From Enoplolaimus lenunculus (Eukaryota > Nematoda > Enoplea > Enoplida > Thoracostomopsidae): DNA of 64,000 bases. The notes beneath the pieces were generated by a model. That model was given only the letters and a program-made list of their open reading frames with translations. It did not search any database and was not told where the DNA came from. The stretch covers positions 59,845-123,844 of the forward strand of contig JASANG010001689.1 in assembly GCA_030248215.1 (NCBI GenBank), written 5' to 3'. Both the position numbers and the translations under genes were made by a program. Positions within the stretch are counted from its first letter, which is position 1. Each line of letters opens with the position of its first letter. Shown here in pieces: positions 42,621-53,703 of this stretch.

Positions 42621-43317
42621 TTAATTTGTATTTAGTTGTTCATAGTATACTCTATGATTGAAAGGGTTAACAAAATTAAAACGCCATATACGTATTCTGT
42701 TCGGTCGGAGCACTACGGCAGGTTTTCGTTTTCCAATCGGTTTGGTAAACTAAAACCGGTATTTTCAAATGGGTGTCACGATATTTTGTCGCCAGGACAA
42801 CTCGTCGACCCACATGGCGTAACCCAAACATCTCACATAGCGGACAATTTATCGTCCACAATTTGGATTAGGCTACTGCTGGCGCTAAACATAGGCATAA
42901 CCACCGAAATAGTGGGGGTCTGATTGAGTTCAACCCTCTCACTTTTTGAGCAGGGGGTGCAACAACTACGCTATCCCCTCTTTTGGGTTAAAAATTACAA
43001 CATTAAATTTGTGTTGTTCCAACTAAATTTAGATAAAATTTGTTGAATTTAGCATTCATACATAAGAATTTTGCTTGACATGCAAAGTTATACGACACCG
43101 ATACATGGCGATAACATGGCCGTTTGTGGACGATGTCATTTCACATTACCGCTCTGACACGGGATCGAGGTAAAAGCGTAGGCTTAACCTGATGTAAATG
43201 TGCGAAACCTAAACCTAAGCCTAAACCTGTGGGTGGAAAGTGTACAAGAGACAATTTTCTAGCCACATCGAACGAAGTTAAAAAACGCCTTGACAAGTAG
43301 AGTTTCATTTTCAAGTC
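42621..43317. other. Unassigned sequence with a family H-like piece
   Basis: ATTTTGTCGCCAGGACAACTCGTC near 42782 resembles a family H end. Short GCCTAAACC motifs lie at 43190-43220. No gene. Confidence 0.4.
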
Positions 43318-43957
43318 GGCTCATGCATAGAACAGGGCCGGAACAGTAGCATAAGCATATTTCTGAGCCTAAGCCTAAGCCTAAGCCTAACCCTAAGCGT
43401 AAGGGTGAGCCTATTCCTAAGCCTGAGCCGAAGCCTAAGCCTAAGCCTAAGCGTAAAGAGGGAGCCTATTCCTAAGCCTGAGCCTAAGCCTAAGCCTAAG
43501 CGTAAGGGTGAGCCTATTCCTAAGCCTAAGCCTGAGCCTAAGCCTAAGCCTAAGCGTAAGGGTGAGCCTATTCCTAAGCCTGGGCCTAAGCCTAAGCCTA
43601 AGCCTAAGCGTAAGGGTGAGCCTATTCCTAAGCCTGAGCCTAAGCCTAAGCCTAAGCCTAAGCCTAAGCGTAAGGGTGAGCTTATTCCTAAGCCTAAGCC
43701 TAAGCCTAAGCCTAAGCCTAAGCCTAAGCGTAAGGGTGAGCCTATTCCTAAGCCTGAGCCTAAGCGTAAGTGTGAGCCTATTCCTAAGCCTGAGCCTGAG
43801 TCTAAGCCTAAGCCTAAACGTAAGGGTGAGCCTATTCTTAAGCCTGAGCCTAAGCCTAAGCCTAAACGTAATGGTGAGCCTATTCCTAAGCCTGAGCCTA
43901 AGCCTAAGCCTACTGAAAATGTTAGTCTGAAGGTTAAACTGACTCTATTACAGCCCA
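43318..43957 (+). mobile_element. Family A MITE with greatly expanded GCCTAA array
   Basis: GGCTCATGCATAGAACAGGG starts it. About 560 bp of hexamer array follow, in which CGTAAGGGTGAGCCTATTC recurs every 50-60 bp (about nine higher-order units). The family A right arm, GTTAGTCTGAAGGTTAAAC, then breaks off near 43957. Because the unit is 6 bp, several frames stay open and spell KPKPKP or LSLSLS; these are not genes. Confidence 0.9.
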
Positions 43958-44186
43958 GGCCTTCAAGTCAACAGCTGTTGTCTGGTGATAACCGCAACAA
44001 CAAAGACTCTGATCCATTCATACCACTGTCTTATTATTCTTGGCCCCAAGATGGCTTTTCTTTCAAATTTAAGCTGTTTTTTAGTTTGAAGTTGATGTTT
44101 TAGAATGCAAACAACATGAATTATACATTGATTAGGTCATTCTGAATGGGATGTAGAATATATTCTGGTTTGTTGTTAAACTTCTT
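43958..44186. other. Unassigned sequence
   Basis: No feature seen. Confidence 0.4.
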
Positions 44187-44485
44187 GGCCCACGTCTAGA
44201 ACAGGGCCGCAATAATAGTATAAGTATATTCCTAAGCCTAAGCCTAAGCCTAAGTCTAAGCCAAACCCTTTGCCTAAGCCTAAGTCTAAGCCTAAGCCTA
44301 AGCCTAAGCCTAAGTCTAAGCCAAAACCTAAGCCTAAGCCTAAGCGTAAGGATGAACCTATCCCTGAATCTAAACCTAAGCCTAAACCTAAGCCTTAGCA
44401 TAAGTAAAACAGTTAGTCGAAAGCTTAAACTGACTCTATTACAGCCCTGCCGGAAAACGATCCGGCCCTGATCTATACATGGGCC
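44187..44485 (+). mobile_element. Family A MITE
   Basis: GGCCCACGTCTAGAACAGGG to TGATCTATACATGGGCC with a long CCTAAG interior. Confidence 0.88.
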
Positions 44486-45081
44486 AGCTTTTTTGCGTGC
44501 CCAATAGAATTACATACATACATACTTATATCTACTGCAACATGAAGCATTAGCACTTGTTTAACAAACTATGAGGTTTGCGATCCGAGCCTGTTGTTAG
44601 ATGCTGTGCCGAAAATTAAGCCCACCCCCAGGTATCGACCCTGGGAGACCTCTTGTACTTGCAGGGGTGAATTACAGACGGTGGGATGGGGTTGCTATCT
44701 GAAATTTTTCAGGATAAAAAATGGTAAGGTAACTAAATTACAAATTTTAACCCTTGTGCTACGAAAATTGCGTTCAGCTTCACGCTCGTGTCGCTTCCGT
44801 CGTCATATATTTGCGCACATCCCCATTCCACTATTTTTTACGAGAACTGTGACAAGGTGCCTTTCTACCTTACAAATTTAATAAAGCTTTTGAGCCACGA
44901 AAATTGCGTTTAGCTTCTCGCTCGCTTCACTCGAGATGATTTTTCACAATACATATAGGAATCTTGTGTCAGAAATTTCTAGATTCAACTGGAAACTATT
45001 TCAGTGAAACCTCAAACTGGTCATAACCTTGAATCATTTACCAAGGTCCCACACTTAACGGAAAATGACGTGTACCCAGAG
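44486..45081. other. Unassigned sequence
   Basis: Open frame at 44594-44881 is not supported by splice sites or composition. Confidence 0.4.
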
Positions 45082-45690
45082 GTGGATGCAGAAATTTCTG
45101 ACGGGATGGGCGGGCTGACAAATGTTATGAAACGCCATTTTTTACTGTATGCCCAATGCCGGATCCACGGGGGGCACCCCAGCCGTGCCCCCCCCCAACA
45201 GTGTCTCGACAAAAATGGTATAGTGTCAATTGCTGTTCTACGCTGCTTATTTCTCTGTTTTATACACAATAGTATAAGCACGCTTTAAAGTATCTAGGCC
45301 CTGGAGTCATTTATGCGCTACAATTACGGATAATAGACATTTATGGACTCTAAACAAGGGTTTAAGGGCTCTACCCGCTTACGGATTCTTATTAGGGATA
45401 CGGATTCCTATTAATTGGGACTCAAAATAGGGACCCCTCTTATTTGGGTCACTACAGTATGGGTCAAAAATAAGTCTATTACCTGTGAAATTTTGCCCCC
45501 CCCCCCATTTTGAGATCCTGGATCCGCCACTGTGTATGCCATATATGCAGCGGGCAGCGAAAATGTATTTTTCACAAAATAACTTCTGCCGGGGAAAATG
45601 GTAACGTAACGGACTTTATCAGTTTACCACAAATAATTTCTGACTTGGAAGGCGCGTACGCCCATCCATATCTGGACCCGGTAAAATAAT
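45082..45690 (+). mobile_element. Family G hAT-like MITE holding nested F and C elements
   Basis: GAGGTGGATGCAGAAATTTC begins it, and the interior GGCTGACAAATGTTATGAAA matches 23604-23802. After the insert it resumes at GTATGCCATATATGCAGCGGG and decays near TCTGGACCCGG. Confidence 0.75.
45154..45532 (-). mobile_element. hAT-like element F1 (CAGTGGCGGATCC ends) with 8-bp duplication
   Basis: Ends CAATGCCGGATCC and GGATCCGCCACTG. TGTATGCC is duplicated exactly (45146-45153, 45533-45540). It contains a family C fragment (about 45285-45458, ending GGGTCACTACAG followed by TA). Confidence 0.9.
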
Positions 45691-46430
45691 ATAATTTTCC
45701 ATTTTTTTAAATAATTAAAGAGAACTCATGTTGCGGGTATTCGATTTCAAAAACCCATATGCTTTAACAATACAAAGATAATATTCAAATAGTTTCAAGT
45801 TACAACGCCGTTAGCTATGTAATTTTAGCGTCAAAACTTTTTAAGTGCCGTCACACGGCTGTGCGCTATGGTGTTTCGGCCCATGGTTGTGTGATTACTT
45901 TGTATCAATCACATGACACAAGTGCCGGGAGCAATTTGAACAGAAATGAACGATAGTTTCCTGCGGATTCAAATATTTCCTACCGAGGAGTGTAAAATGC
46001 ATCATAGTGAACGAAATATCACAAGCAAAGCGAGCGAGAATCCAAACGCAATTTTTGTAAATACTAAATCGTAATATAAAATGTTGGTTTTGTATCATGT
46101 TGGAAGAAGTCGTGCCTTAAAGCACCCTCTGATCTGCCACGGTTTTATGTTTGTGATACCACTTAAAGGAACCGGCATATATATATACACTTTGTGTATG
46201 TCCGGCTATCATCTGTCAGTACTACCGCAAGGCTTCGGGCGGTTTAGAAGTTCCGTTAGACAGGGGCGTAGGCAGGATTTTATTTCGGGAAACGAGTCTA
46301 AATAATTTTGCAAGCGAGTATAACGAGCAAGCAAATTTATTTCACCTCATCATTAAACATTTTTTCGACTCGAAGAATTTCCGAAGCATCACTTTTCAGC
46401 TATTCAACTCCTTCTATACGCACTTGGACA
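45691..46430. other. Unassigned sequence
   Basis: An isolated hAT-like end, CAGGGGCGTAGGCAGG, lies at about 46261. No gene recognised. Confidence 0.4.
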
Positions 46431-46592
46431 GACCCGTAGCCAGCTCACCTTGCTAGGGGGGGGCTAAAATTTTTTAGGAGGGGCATTCAAGGGATATCAA
46501 TGAGTTACAAGCAAGGTTGAAAATCTTCTAGGGGGACCAAAATTTATCCAGTGGGGGCTCACCCCCTCTGTTCCCCCTTGGCTAGGAGCCCG
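46431..46592 (+). mobile_element. Family E MITE
   Basis: GACCCGTAGCCAGCTCACC to CCCCTTGGCTAGGAGCCCG, with G/C homopolymers inside the arms. Confidence 0.75.
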
Positions 46593-46972
46593 CCCTTGGA
46601 GTCCGAAACCTAAGGGCACTTAAAAACTGAAATGGTTACTTCGCTTATAGTTGCCGACGTGTTAAACTGTGTCAATTCCCAGACGACAGTTTAGCTATGT
46701 GATTTTAGCTTTGTTTTGCACATTAGCTATGGAAATGGTAAGTTTTAGGTTCAACCAGAAACAAAATTTATGGCATTTGAGAAACAAGCCGAATATTGGG
46801 ATTTCATGGCGCAGTTGTTGTTGTTTTTGAGATATCACACGCTGGCTGGGGATAAACTATCACTTCTATAGTAGTAGTTTTCTACTTTATAAAACGAAAA
46901 TTTACAAAAGTTTCAGTTGTTAACCGCGGTATAAATAGCTTCTAGGTAGGCGAGAATGCGGTTTGTTATCAT
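46593..46972. other. Unassigned sequence
   Basis: No feature seen. Confidence 0.4.
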
Positions 46973-47164
46973 GGCCCATGTTACTTTAAGGGGCGTCCAG
47001 GTGTCTGGTTGGTCTATAAAACAGTGGATTTAGATTTTAGGTTACAATTGTTTGCTTGGGCTTAGGCTTTGGCTTAGGAACACATTTTTGCAACGCTTAG
47101 GCTTATGCTATAGGCTTAGGAATACGCTTAATCTACTGTTACGCTCCTAAAAGTAACATTGGCC
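46973..47164 (-). mobile_element. Family B MITE
   Basis: GGCCCATGTTACTTTAAGGG to TAAAAGTAACATTGGCC. The flanks GTTATCAT and ATTATCAT match at 7 of 8. Confidence 0.88.
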
Positions 47165-47394
47165 ATTATCATTATAATGCGGCGTTCACAATATTAAATT
47201 TTAACACCTGTCACAAAATATGTCACAATAACGAGAGACAAATTTTAAATTGGCCACGCGTCAACCGTACCAACAACTTTTTCGGTAGTCGTTCGCTTGG
47301 CAAATACGAAATATACTATGTTTCCAAACGCGGGAGTCCACTCGAAGCTAACATTTTAGCCATTTGGGGCAATAGAACTCTCACACTGCCAATT
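47165..47394. other. Unassigned sequence
   Basis: No feature seen. Confidence 0.4.
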
Positions 47395-47660
47395 TAACTC
47401 TTTTTCTCATATGAATATTTTCTATTTCGTCTGACATGTAATTCCGAGTCAGGATTCTATTAGCAGGTTTAAGGGTGGAACGTGTCTGCGTACCACTCAG
47501 CTATAAGAGCTTGTCACTTGAGCCCGGAGTGGGCTCTCACGTCTTGTTGAAATTTTTTACTTTCGTATACATGCGGTAGTAGAAATACATGGTACGTTAG
47601 GCAGTATTTCAGTACACATTCGCTGAGTTGCTCATAGTCAATTCCATGTGAGACGGGGTC
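47395..47660. repeat. SINE S1 copy
   Basis: TTTCTCATATGAATATTTTC, CACTCAGCTATAAGAGCTTG, CTCTCACGTCTTG, then GCTGAGTTGCTCATAG and CATGTGAGACGGGG. Confidence 0.65.
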
Positions 47661-47792
47661 AAACCATTTTTGACCCCAAAAGTTTCCGTTTGGAACTCAA
47701 TGGCCCGTGTGCTTATTGTCATTTTGTTCAAATTTTTGTCAAATCATCATATATGACATCTTGTTCGGCTGCAGTGTCCCCACTGCCATTTC

Positions 47793-48024
47793 GACCCATT
47801 TAAAGATCAAAGGCGGAACGTTTTTCTGTGAGACTATTATGGAGTAAGCTTAAAGCTTCAGACTAATTTTTTAGTTAAGCTTAGGTTTAGGTATAACAGC
47901 TTATTCTTACGCTAAGGTTTTTTAGTTAAACTTAGGTTTAGGTATATCAGCTCATTCTTACGCTTAGGCTTAGTCTTAGGAATATACTTAGACCACTGTT
48001 ATAGCCCTATTCTATACATTGGCC
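47793..48024 (-). mobile_element. Family A MITE
   Basis: GACCCATTTAAAGATCAAAG to TATTCTATACATTGGCC. The segment AGCTTAGGTTTAGGTATAWCAGCT is duplicated internally. Confidence 0.8.
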
Positions 48025-48237
48025 GACCTTTAATAGATGCACACATGCTTGCACTCATTCATTGTGAACTTCATAGACAGCTTTTAGTTTAAACGAAAAA
48101 ACTAAGATACAATGAGATTTAGACCGTTTTTCTAAATAAATATCACTTTCACTACGAAACGTTGCGATTTTAAGAACAACTTTTTTTGTTTACATTTTGC
48201 ATTATATTGCTTATTTTATTAATATATCAGCTCGTAT

Positions 48238-48440
48238 GTGAATGTGATTTTAAGTTTTACAAGGAAATTTAGTTATATTTCTGCCGAAATATGAGCAGAT
48301 TATTTCAGTGATTTTAGTATAGTTTGCGACAAGGACTAATATTATCAAATGTGTATTGCACCGTTGACCAGTTAATATTAATTGGATCTTCATATACGCG
48401 AACGGTGACATTGGCAAATCCCTCATTAGGCATTACAGTG
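48238..48440 (-). repeat. Dispersed segment Q, copy 2
   Basis: Partner of 32290-32505. Confidence 0.5.
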
Positions 48441-49218
48441 CATAGATGAGACTCGCGCAATGTAACAAAACTTTTTATCAGCAACTTTAAAAATGTAACA
48501 CCGGACAATATTTCACATTACACCTATCATCGTTTAAAACGAGGTTGTTTGCCGATGGGTGATCAGTGAATCAAAACATTCTTGTCTGTACAAAATCGTT
48601 GTAGTTAATAACTTAATAGTGCATAAATCGCACATTTGTTTACGGTTTTGTAGCAATTTGTCTTAACACCTCTTTGAGAAGGCTAGAGAATGTCATTAAA
48701 TGGAATACAATATATTGTTGCAACTTTTCAAAAAGCCGCAATTATATTTCGATTTAAGCAGCTCATTTTAGGAGTGTAATACTTGTTTTTCACTCATACG
48801 GTATTAAAAACTGTTAAAAAAATCAAAGTTTTTCCACATTATCTGGTGTTAAGATTCTTATGAAAATCTTAGGCGGGTAAAGAATCACAAATTTGTACTT
48901 GCGCTTTGAAGTTCTTTACCCGTGGGTATACCCGTGCCAAAAATTTTTTACCCTTACCCGCGGGTAACGTCCAGCTCTACTCAAGCTTAACACAATTTTA
49001 TTATCCCATAAATGTACCGAATCATAAATATATCATAAAACTTATTCGCATTTTAATGGTATATATTATCTAGAACAAAAAGTACGAAAACTTTTCAAAA
49101 TTAACTAAAATAGTTACAAATTCAACGTACGTTTCAACGCAATTAGTTTTTCAATTGCCGTTGAAATTCACCTGCCCTTTTTAATGGTGTTCCTTTCAAG
49201 TTTATTGCTTTTTTGGGG
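48441..49218. other. Unassigned sequence with GGGTAAAGAA inverted words
   Basis: GGCGGGTAAAGAATCACAAA and TTCTTTACCCGTGGGTATAC (48869-48930), then TTACCCTTACCCGCGGGTAA, look like the decayed ends of a small element. Confidence 0.4.
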
Positions 49219-49747
49219 GATTAGGCACCCCTAGAGTTTTCAGTATGTATGTATATCTGAGTCGCTAAAACTAGACCATATACGAGTCCAATCAGTGGCG
49301 GGTCCAGGATCTCAAAATGGGGGGGGGCAAAATTTCAGAGGTAATAAACTTATTTTTGACCCATACTGTAGTGATCCAAATAAGAGGGGGGTCCCCATTT
49401 TGACTCCCAATTAATAGGAGTCCGTATCCCTAATAAGAATCCGTAAGCGGGTAGGGTCCTTAAACCCTTGTTTAGACTCCATAAATGTCTATTATCCCTA
49501 ATTGTAGCGCATAAATGACTCCAGGGCCAAGAAACTTTAAAGCGTGCTTATACTATTGTGTATAAAACAGATTAAATATACAGCGTAGAACAGCAATTGA
49601 CACTGTATAATTTTTGTCGAGATGCTGTTGGGGGGGGGGGCACGGCCGGGGTGCCCCCCCTGGATCCGCCACTGATTAGGCACCCCTAGAGTTTTCAGTA
49701 TGTATGTATATCTGAGTCGCTAAAACTAGACCATATACGAGTCCAAT
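49219..49747. repeat. 73-bp perfect direct repeats flanking a hAT-like element
   Basis: The segment ATTAGGCACCCCTAGAG...TATACGAGTCCAAT occurs at 49220-49292 and again at 49675-49747 with no difference. Exactly between them is element F2. Confidence 0.95.
49293..49674 (+). mobile_element. hAT-like element F2 with nested family C fragment
   Basis: CAGTGGCGGGTCCAGGATC to CTGGATCCGCCACTG. It contains CTGTAGTGATCCAAATAAG (49366) and the family C middle. It is the same composite as 45154-45532 in opposite orientation. Confidence 0.92.
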
Positions 49748-50269
49748 ATAGGTTGTACCAATTTCTATAAAAATATTTCTCAAGTGTTTTTGTTTTGCGT
49801 GAGTTGTCGTACTTTACACAGATTTCGCAGCATGTTTCAGCGTTTTCTGTTTGCAATTCCTATTTTCATTTCAAGTTTTTGAATCAAGACCTCATAACCA
49901 AACCAAACACAGCCATCGCTGATTGGCCCTTTGGATGACAACGCCAATATTTTTGTCGGTTCGAATAAAAACGTTTACGATTCGAATAGAAAAAGTTTTC
50001 AATTTCAGTTTTCAAACTCACCGGTAGCAGATACAGAAATTTCTGACGAAGTGGCCGTGTAGTACAAAATGCTTTTGGCCATTTAATGACGAATTGTTAG
50101 CTACGTTCTGATATTTGAATGCAATCTAGTAGTAGATTTGAATTAACTATCCGGCTCAGGCCGAATATTAGCGGTTCCGTCATTTTTTGGTAACCGGTAA
50201 CCTTTTACATATATATACACATCCCTTAACTGCAAGGAGTGCGAACCGCTATAAAGACTGTTAATTTTA
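49748..50269. other. Unassigned sequence
   Basis: A family G-like GCAGATACAGAAATTTCTGAC lies at about 50027. No gene. Confidence 0.4.
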
Positions 50270-50519
50270 ACCCTTTCTCACATGAATATTTTCTATTTCC
50301 CTTGAGACCTACTTTTATGCTAGGATTCGAACTCCAGTGACTGGAGTGGGAGGCGTATACCATCACCACTCAGCTGTAGGAGCTTGACGCTCAAGCCCGA
50401 GGGGGCTCTCACGTCTTGTGGTGATTTAGTACTATGTATACGTGCTGCAAATGTTAAACACGGTGCGATATATACTGTTTAACGAATATGCACTGCGCTG
50501 AGCTGCCTATAGGCAACTC
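50270..50519. repeat. SINE S1 copy interrupted by a satellite-bearing TIR element
   Basis: CTTTCTCACATGAATATTTTC, GCTAGGATTCGAACTCCAG (B box, reverse), CTCTCACGTCTTGTGG, then GCTGAGCTGCCTATAGGC. It resumes at 53297 with GGCAACTCAATGTGAGAAG. Confidence 0.8.
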
Positions 50520-50600
50520 GGCCAATGTTACTTTAAAGGCCGTCCATTTTCCCGGGACAGCAATGTACCAGGAGTACATTCCAAAAATATACTTGGGACA

Positions 50601-53035
50601 GCGGGACAGTTGGGACAGATGAGACAGATGGGACAGTTGGGACAGATGAGACAGATGGGACAGTTGGGACAGCTGGGACAGATGGGACACTTGGGACAAA
50701 TGGGACAGTTGGGACAGATGGGACAGTTGGGACAGATGCGACAGATGGGACAGTTGGGACAGATGGGACAGCGGGACAGATGGGACAATTGGGACAGATG
50801 GCACATACGGACAGTTCAGACAGCGGCACAGATGAGACAGATGGGACAGTTGGGCAGATGGGACAGATGGGACAGTTGGGACAGTTGGGACAGATGGGAC
50901 AGATGGGACAGCGGGACAGATGGGACAGTTGGGACAGATAAGACACTTGGGACAGATGGAACAACGGCACAGATGAGACAGCGGGACAGATGGGACAGTT
51001 GGGGCAGATGGGACAGTTGGGACAGCGGGACAGATGGGACACTTGGGACAAATGGGACAGTTGGGACAGATGGGACAGTTGGGACAGATGCGACAGATGG
51101 GATACTTGGGACACTTGGGACAGTTGGGACAGTTGGGTCAGATGGGACAGTTGGGACAGATGGGAAAGCGGGACAGATGGGACAGTTGGGACAGATGAGA
51201 CAGATGGGACAGTTGGGTCAGGTGGGACAGATGGCCCACTTGGGACAAATGGGACAGTTGGGACAGATGGGACAGTTGGGACAGATGCGACAGATGGGAT
51301 ACTTGGGACACTTGGGACAGTTGGGACAGTTGGGTCAGATGGGACAGTTGGGACAGATGGGACAGCGGGACAGATGGGACAATTGGGACAGATGGCACGT
51401 ACGGACAGTTCAGACAGCGGCACAGATGAGACAGATGGGACACTTGGGACAGTTGGGCAGATGGGACAGATGGGACAGTTGGGACAGATGGGACAGCGGG
51501 ACAGATGGGACAGATAAGACACTTGGGACAGATGGAACAACGGCACAGATGAGACAGCGGGACAGATGGGACAGTTGGGGCAGATGGGACAGATGGGACA
51601 GTTGGGACAGCGGGGCAGATGGGACACTTGGGACAAATGGGACAGTTGGGACAGATGGGACAGTTGGGACAGATGCGACAGATGGGATACTTGGGACACT
51701 TGGGACAGTTGGTTCAGATGGGACAGTTGGGACAGATGGGACAGCGGGACAGATGGGACACTTGGGACAAATGGGACAGTTGGGACAGATGGGACAGTTG
51801 GGACAGATGCGACAGATGGGATACTTGGGACACTTGGGACAGTTGGGACAGTTGGGACAGATGGGACAGTTGGGACAGATGGGACAGATGGGACAGTTGG
51901 GATAGATGAGACAGATGGGACAGTTGGGACAGCTGGGACAGATGGGACACTTGGGACAAATGGGACAGTTGGGACAGATGCGACAGATGGGATACTTGGG
52001 ACACTTGGGACAGTTGGGACAGTTGGGACAGTTGGGTCAGATGGGACAGTTGGGACAGATGCGACAGATGGGATACTTGGGACAGTTGGGACAGTTGGGT
52101 CAGATGGGACAGTTGGGACAGATGGGACAGCGGGACAGATGGGACAGTTGGGACAGATGAGACAGATGGGACACTTGGGACAGTTGGGCAGATGGGACAG
52201 ATGGGACAGTTGGGACAGTTGGGTCAGATGGGACAGTTGGGACAGATGGGGCAGCGGGACAGATGGGACACTTGGGACAAATGGGACAGTTGGGACAGAT
52301 GGGACAGTTGGGACAGATGCGACAGATGGGATACTTCGGACACTTGGGACAGTTGGGACAGTTGGGACAGTTGGGTCAGATGGGACAGTTGGGACAGATG
52401 GGACAGCGGGACAGATGGGACAGTTGGGACAGATGAGACAGATGGGACAGTTGGGACAGCTGGGACAGATGGGACACTTGGGACAAATGGGACAGTTGGG
52501 ACAGATGGGACAGTTGGGACAGATGCGACAGATGGGATACTTGGGACACTTGGGACAGTTGGGACAGTTGGGTCAGATGGGACAGTTGGGACAGATGCGA
52601 CAGATGGGATACTTGGGACACTTGGGACAGTTGGGACAGTTGGGTCAGATGGGACAGTTGGGCAGATGGGACAGATGGGACAGTTGGGGCAGATGGGACA
52701 GATGGGACAGTTGGGACAGCGGGACAGATGGAACAGTTGGGACACTTGGGACAGATGGGACAGTTGGGATAGAAGGGACAGATGGGACAGTTGGGACAGA
52801 TAGGACAGTTGGGACAGTTGGGACAGATGGGATATTTGGACAGATGGGATAGATGGGACAGTTGGGACAGATGGGGCAATTGGACAGCGGGACAGATGGG
52901 ACAGTTGGGAAAATTGGGACAATTGGACAGCGGGACAGATGGGACAGTTGGGAAAATTGGGACAGATGGGAAACTTGGGACAGATGAGACAGTTGGGACA
53001 GATGGGACAGTTGGGACATATGGAACAGATGGGAT
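50601..53035 (+). repeat. TGGGACAGW satellite array, about 270 units
   Basis: 9-bp unit TGGGACAGT or TGGGACAGA with variants (ACACT, GTCAG, GCGAC). Higher-order blocks of roughly 140 bp recur (marker words GGGACAAATGGGACAG and GATGGGATACTTGGGAC at about 51050, 51250, 51630, 51770, 51960, 52280 and 52490). The 9-bp period keeps frames open on both strands, giving incidental frames up to 431 codons. Confidence 0.95.
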
Positions 53036-53205
53036 AGATATATATATGTATATATAATATATAGGTGTGTATATGTGTATATATGTATATATAATATATA
53101 CATATATACAAATATACATATATACACACATATACACACAAATATCTATAATATATATGTGTATATATGTATATATATAATATATACCTACGTAAATATA
53201 TCTGC
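53036..53205. repeat. TATATG-rich microsatellite
   Basis: Alternating TATATATGTATATA and ATACACATATACA sequence at the right of the satellite, inside the same element. Confidence 0.85.
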
Positions 53206-53323
53206 CTGTGCATATGTAAACAGGAGCGCATAAGTGTGCACTCCGGGTATATTTGTGTCCCGGGCAATTGGGACGGCCTTTATAGTAACATGGACCGGCA
53301 ACTCAATGTGAGAAGAGGTTAAT

Positions 53324-53523
53324 GGCCCATGTAAAGATGAAGGGCGGAGAGTTTTTTCAGCAGGACTAGAATAGAGTAAGCTGAAGCTTTCAATTTTTCT
53401 GCTTGGCTTAGACTTTAGGCTCAGGCTTAGGAATATACTCATTCTTGCGCTTAGGCATAGGCTTAAACTTAGGCTTAGGAATATGCTTATAATACTGTTC
53501 CGCACCTGTTCTTTACATTAACC
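53324..53523 (-). mobile_element. Family A MITE
   Basis: GGCCCATGTAAAGATGAAGG to TGTTCTTTACATTAACC with a short TTAGGC interior. It ends about 180 bp before the next gene. Confidence 0.8.
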
Positions 53524-53703
53524 TTTTACTAAATTATTTTACAGTATTTACTTTTAAATACCTTTTGAAAAACTCTTAATGCAACTTTATAAGCAAACAT
53601 TTTTAAACAATATATACCATAACTTAAACACAATCGTAAAAAATGAAATCAAATAATGCTATTTTGTAACCATTAACCTAAAAATAGCAATACCTGGTAC
53701 AAA

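Larger units (their letters stand above)
50520..53296 (+). mobile_element. 2.8-kb TIR element carrying a 9-bp-unit satellite
   Basis: The left end GGCCAATGTTACTTTAAAGG and right end CTTTATAGTAACATGGACC are family B-type inverted repeats. They extend inward through GGCCGTCC and CCCGGGACA. GGCAACTC is duplicated exactly outside (50512-50519, 53297-53304), so the whole 2777-bp unit is one insertion into a SINE. The interior is the satellite plus a TA-rich tail. Confidence 0.92.

Noticed and set aside
43405-44103. 232- and 140-codon frames spelling KPKPEP and LSLSLS
   Set aside because: Translation of the GCCTAA hexamer array of a MITE; open in several frames for the same reason.
50601-53035. 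CRISPR-like array
   Set aside because: Direct 9-bp satellite with no unique spacers, in a eukaryotic setting.
50454-53267. Many long frames (up to about 430 codons) on both strands in the TGGGACAG region
   Set aside because: The 9-bp repeat unit keeps frames open automatically; both strands and several frames are open together with no start context or composition of a real protein.
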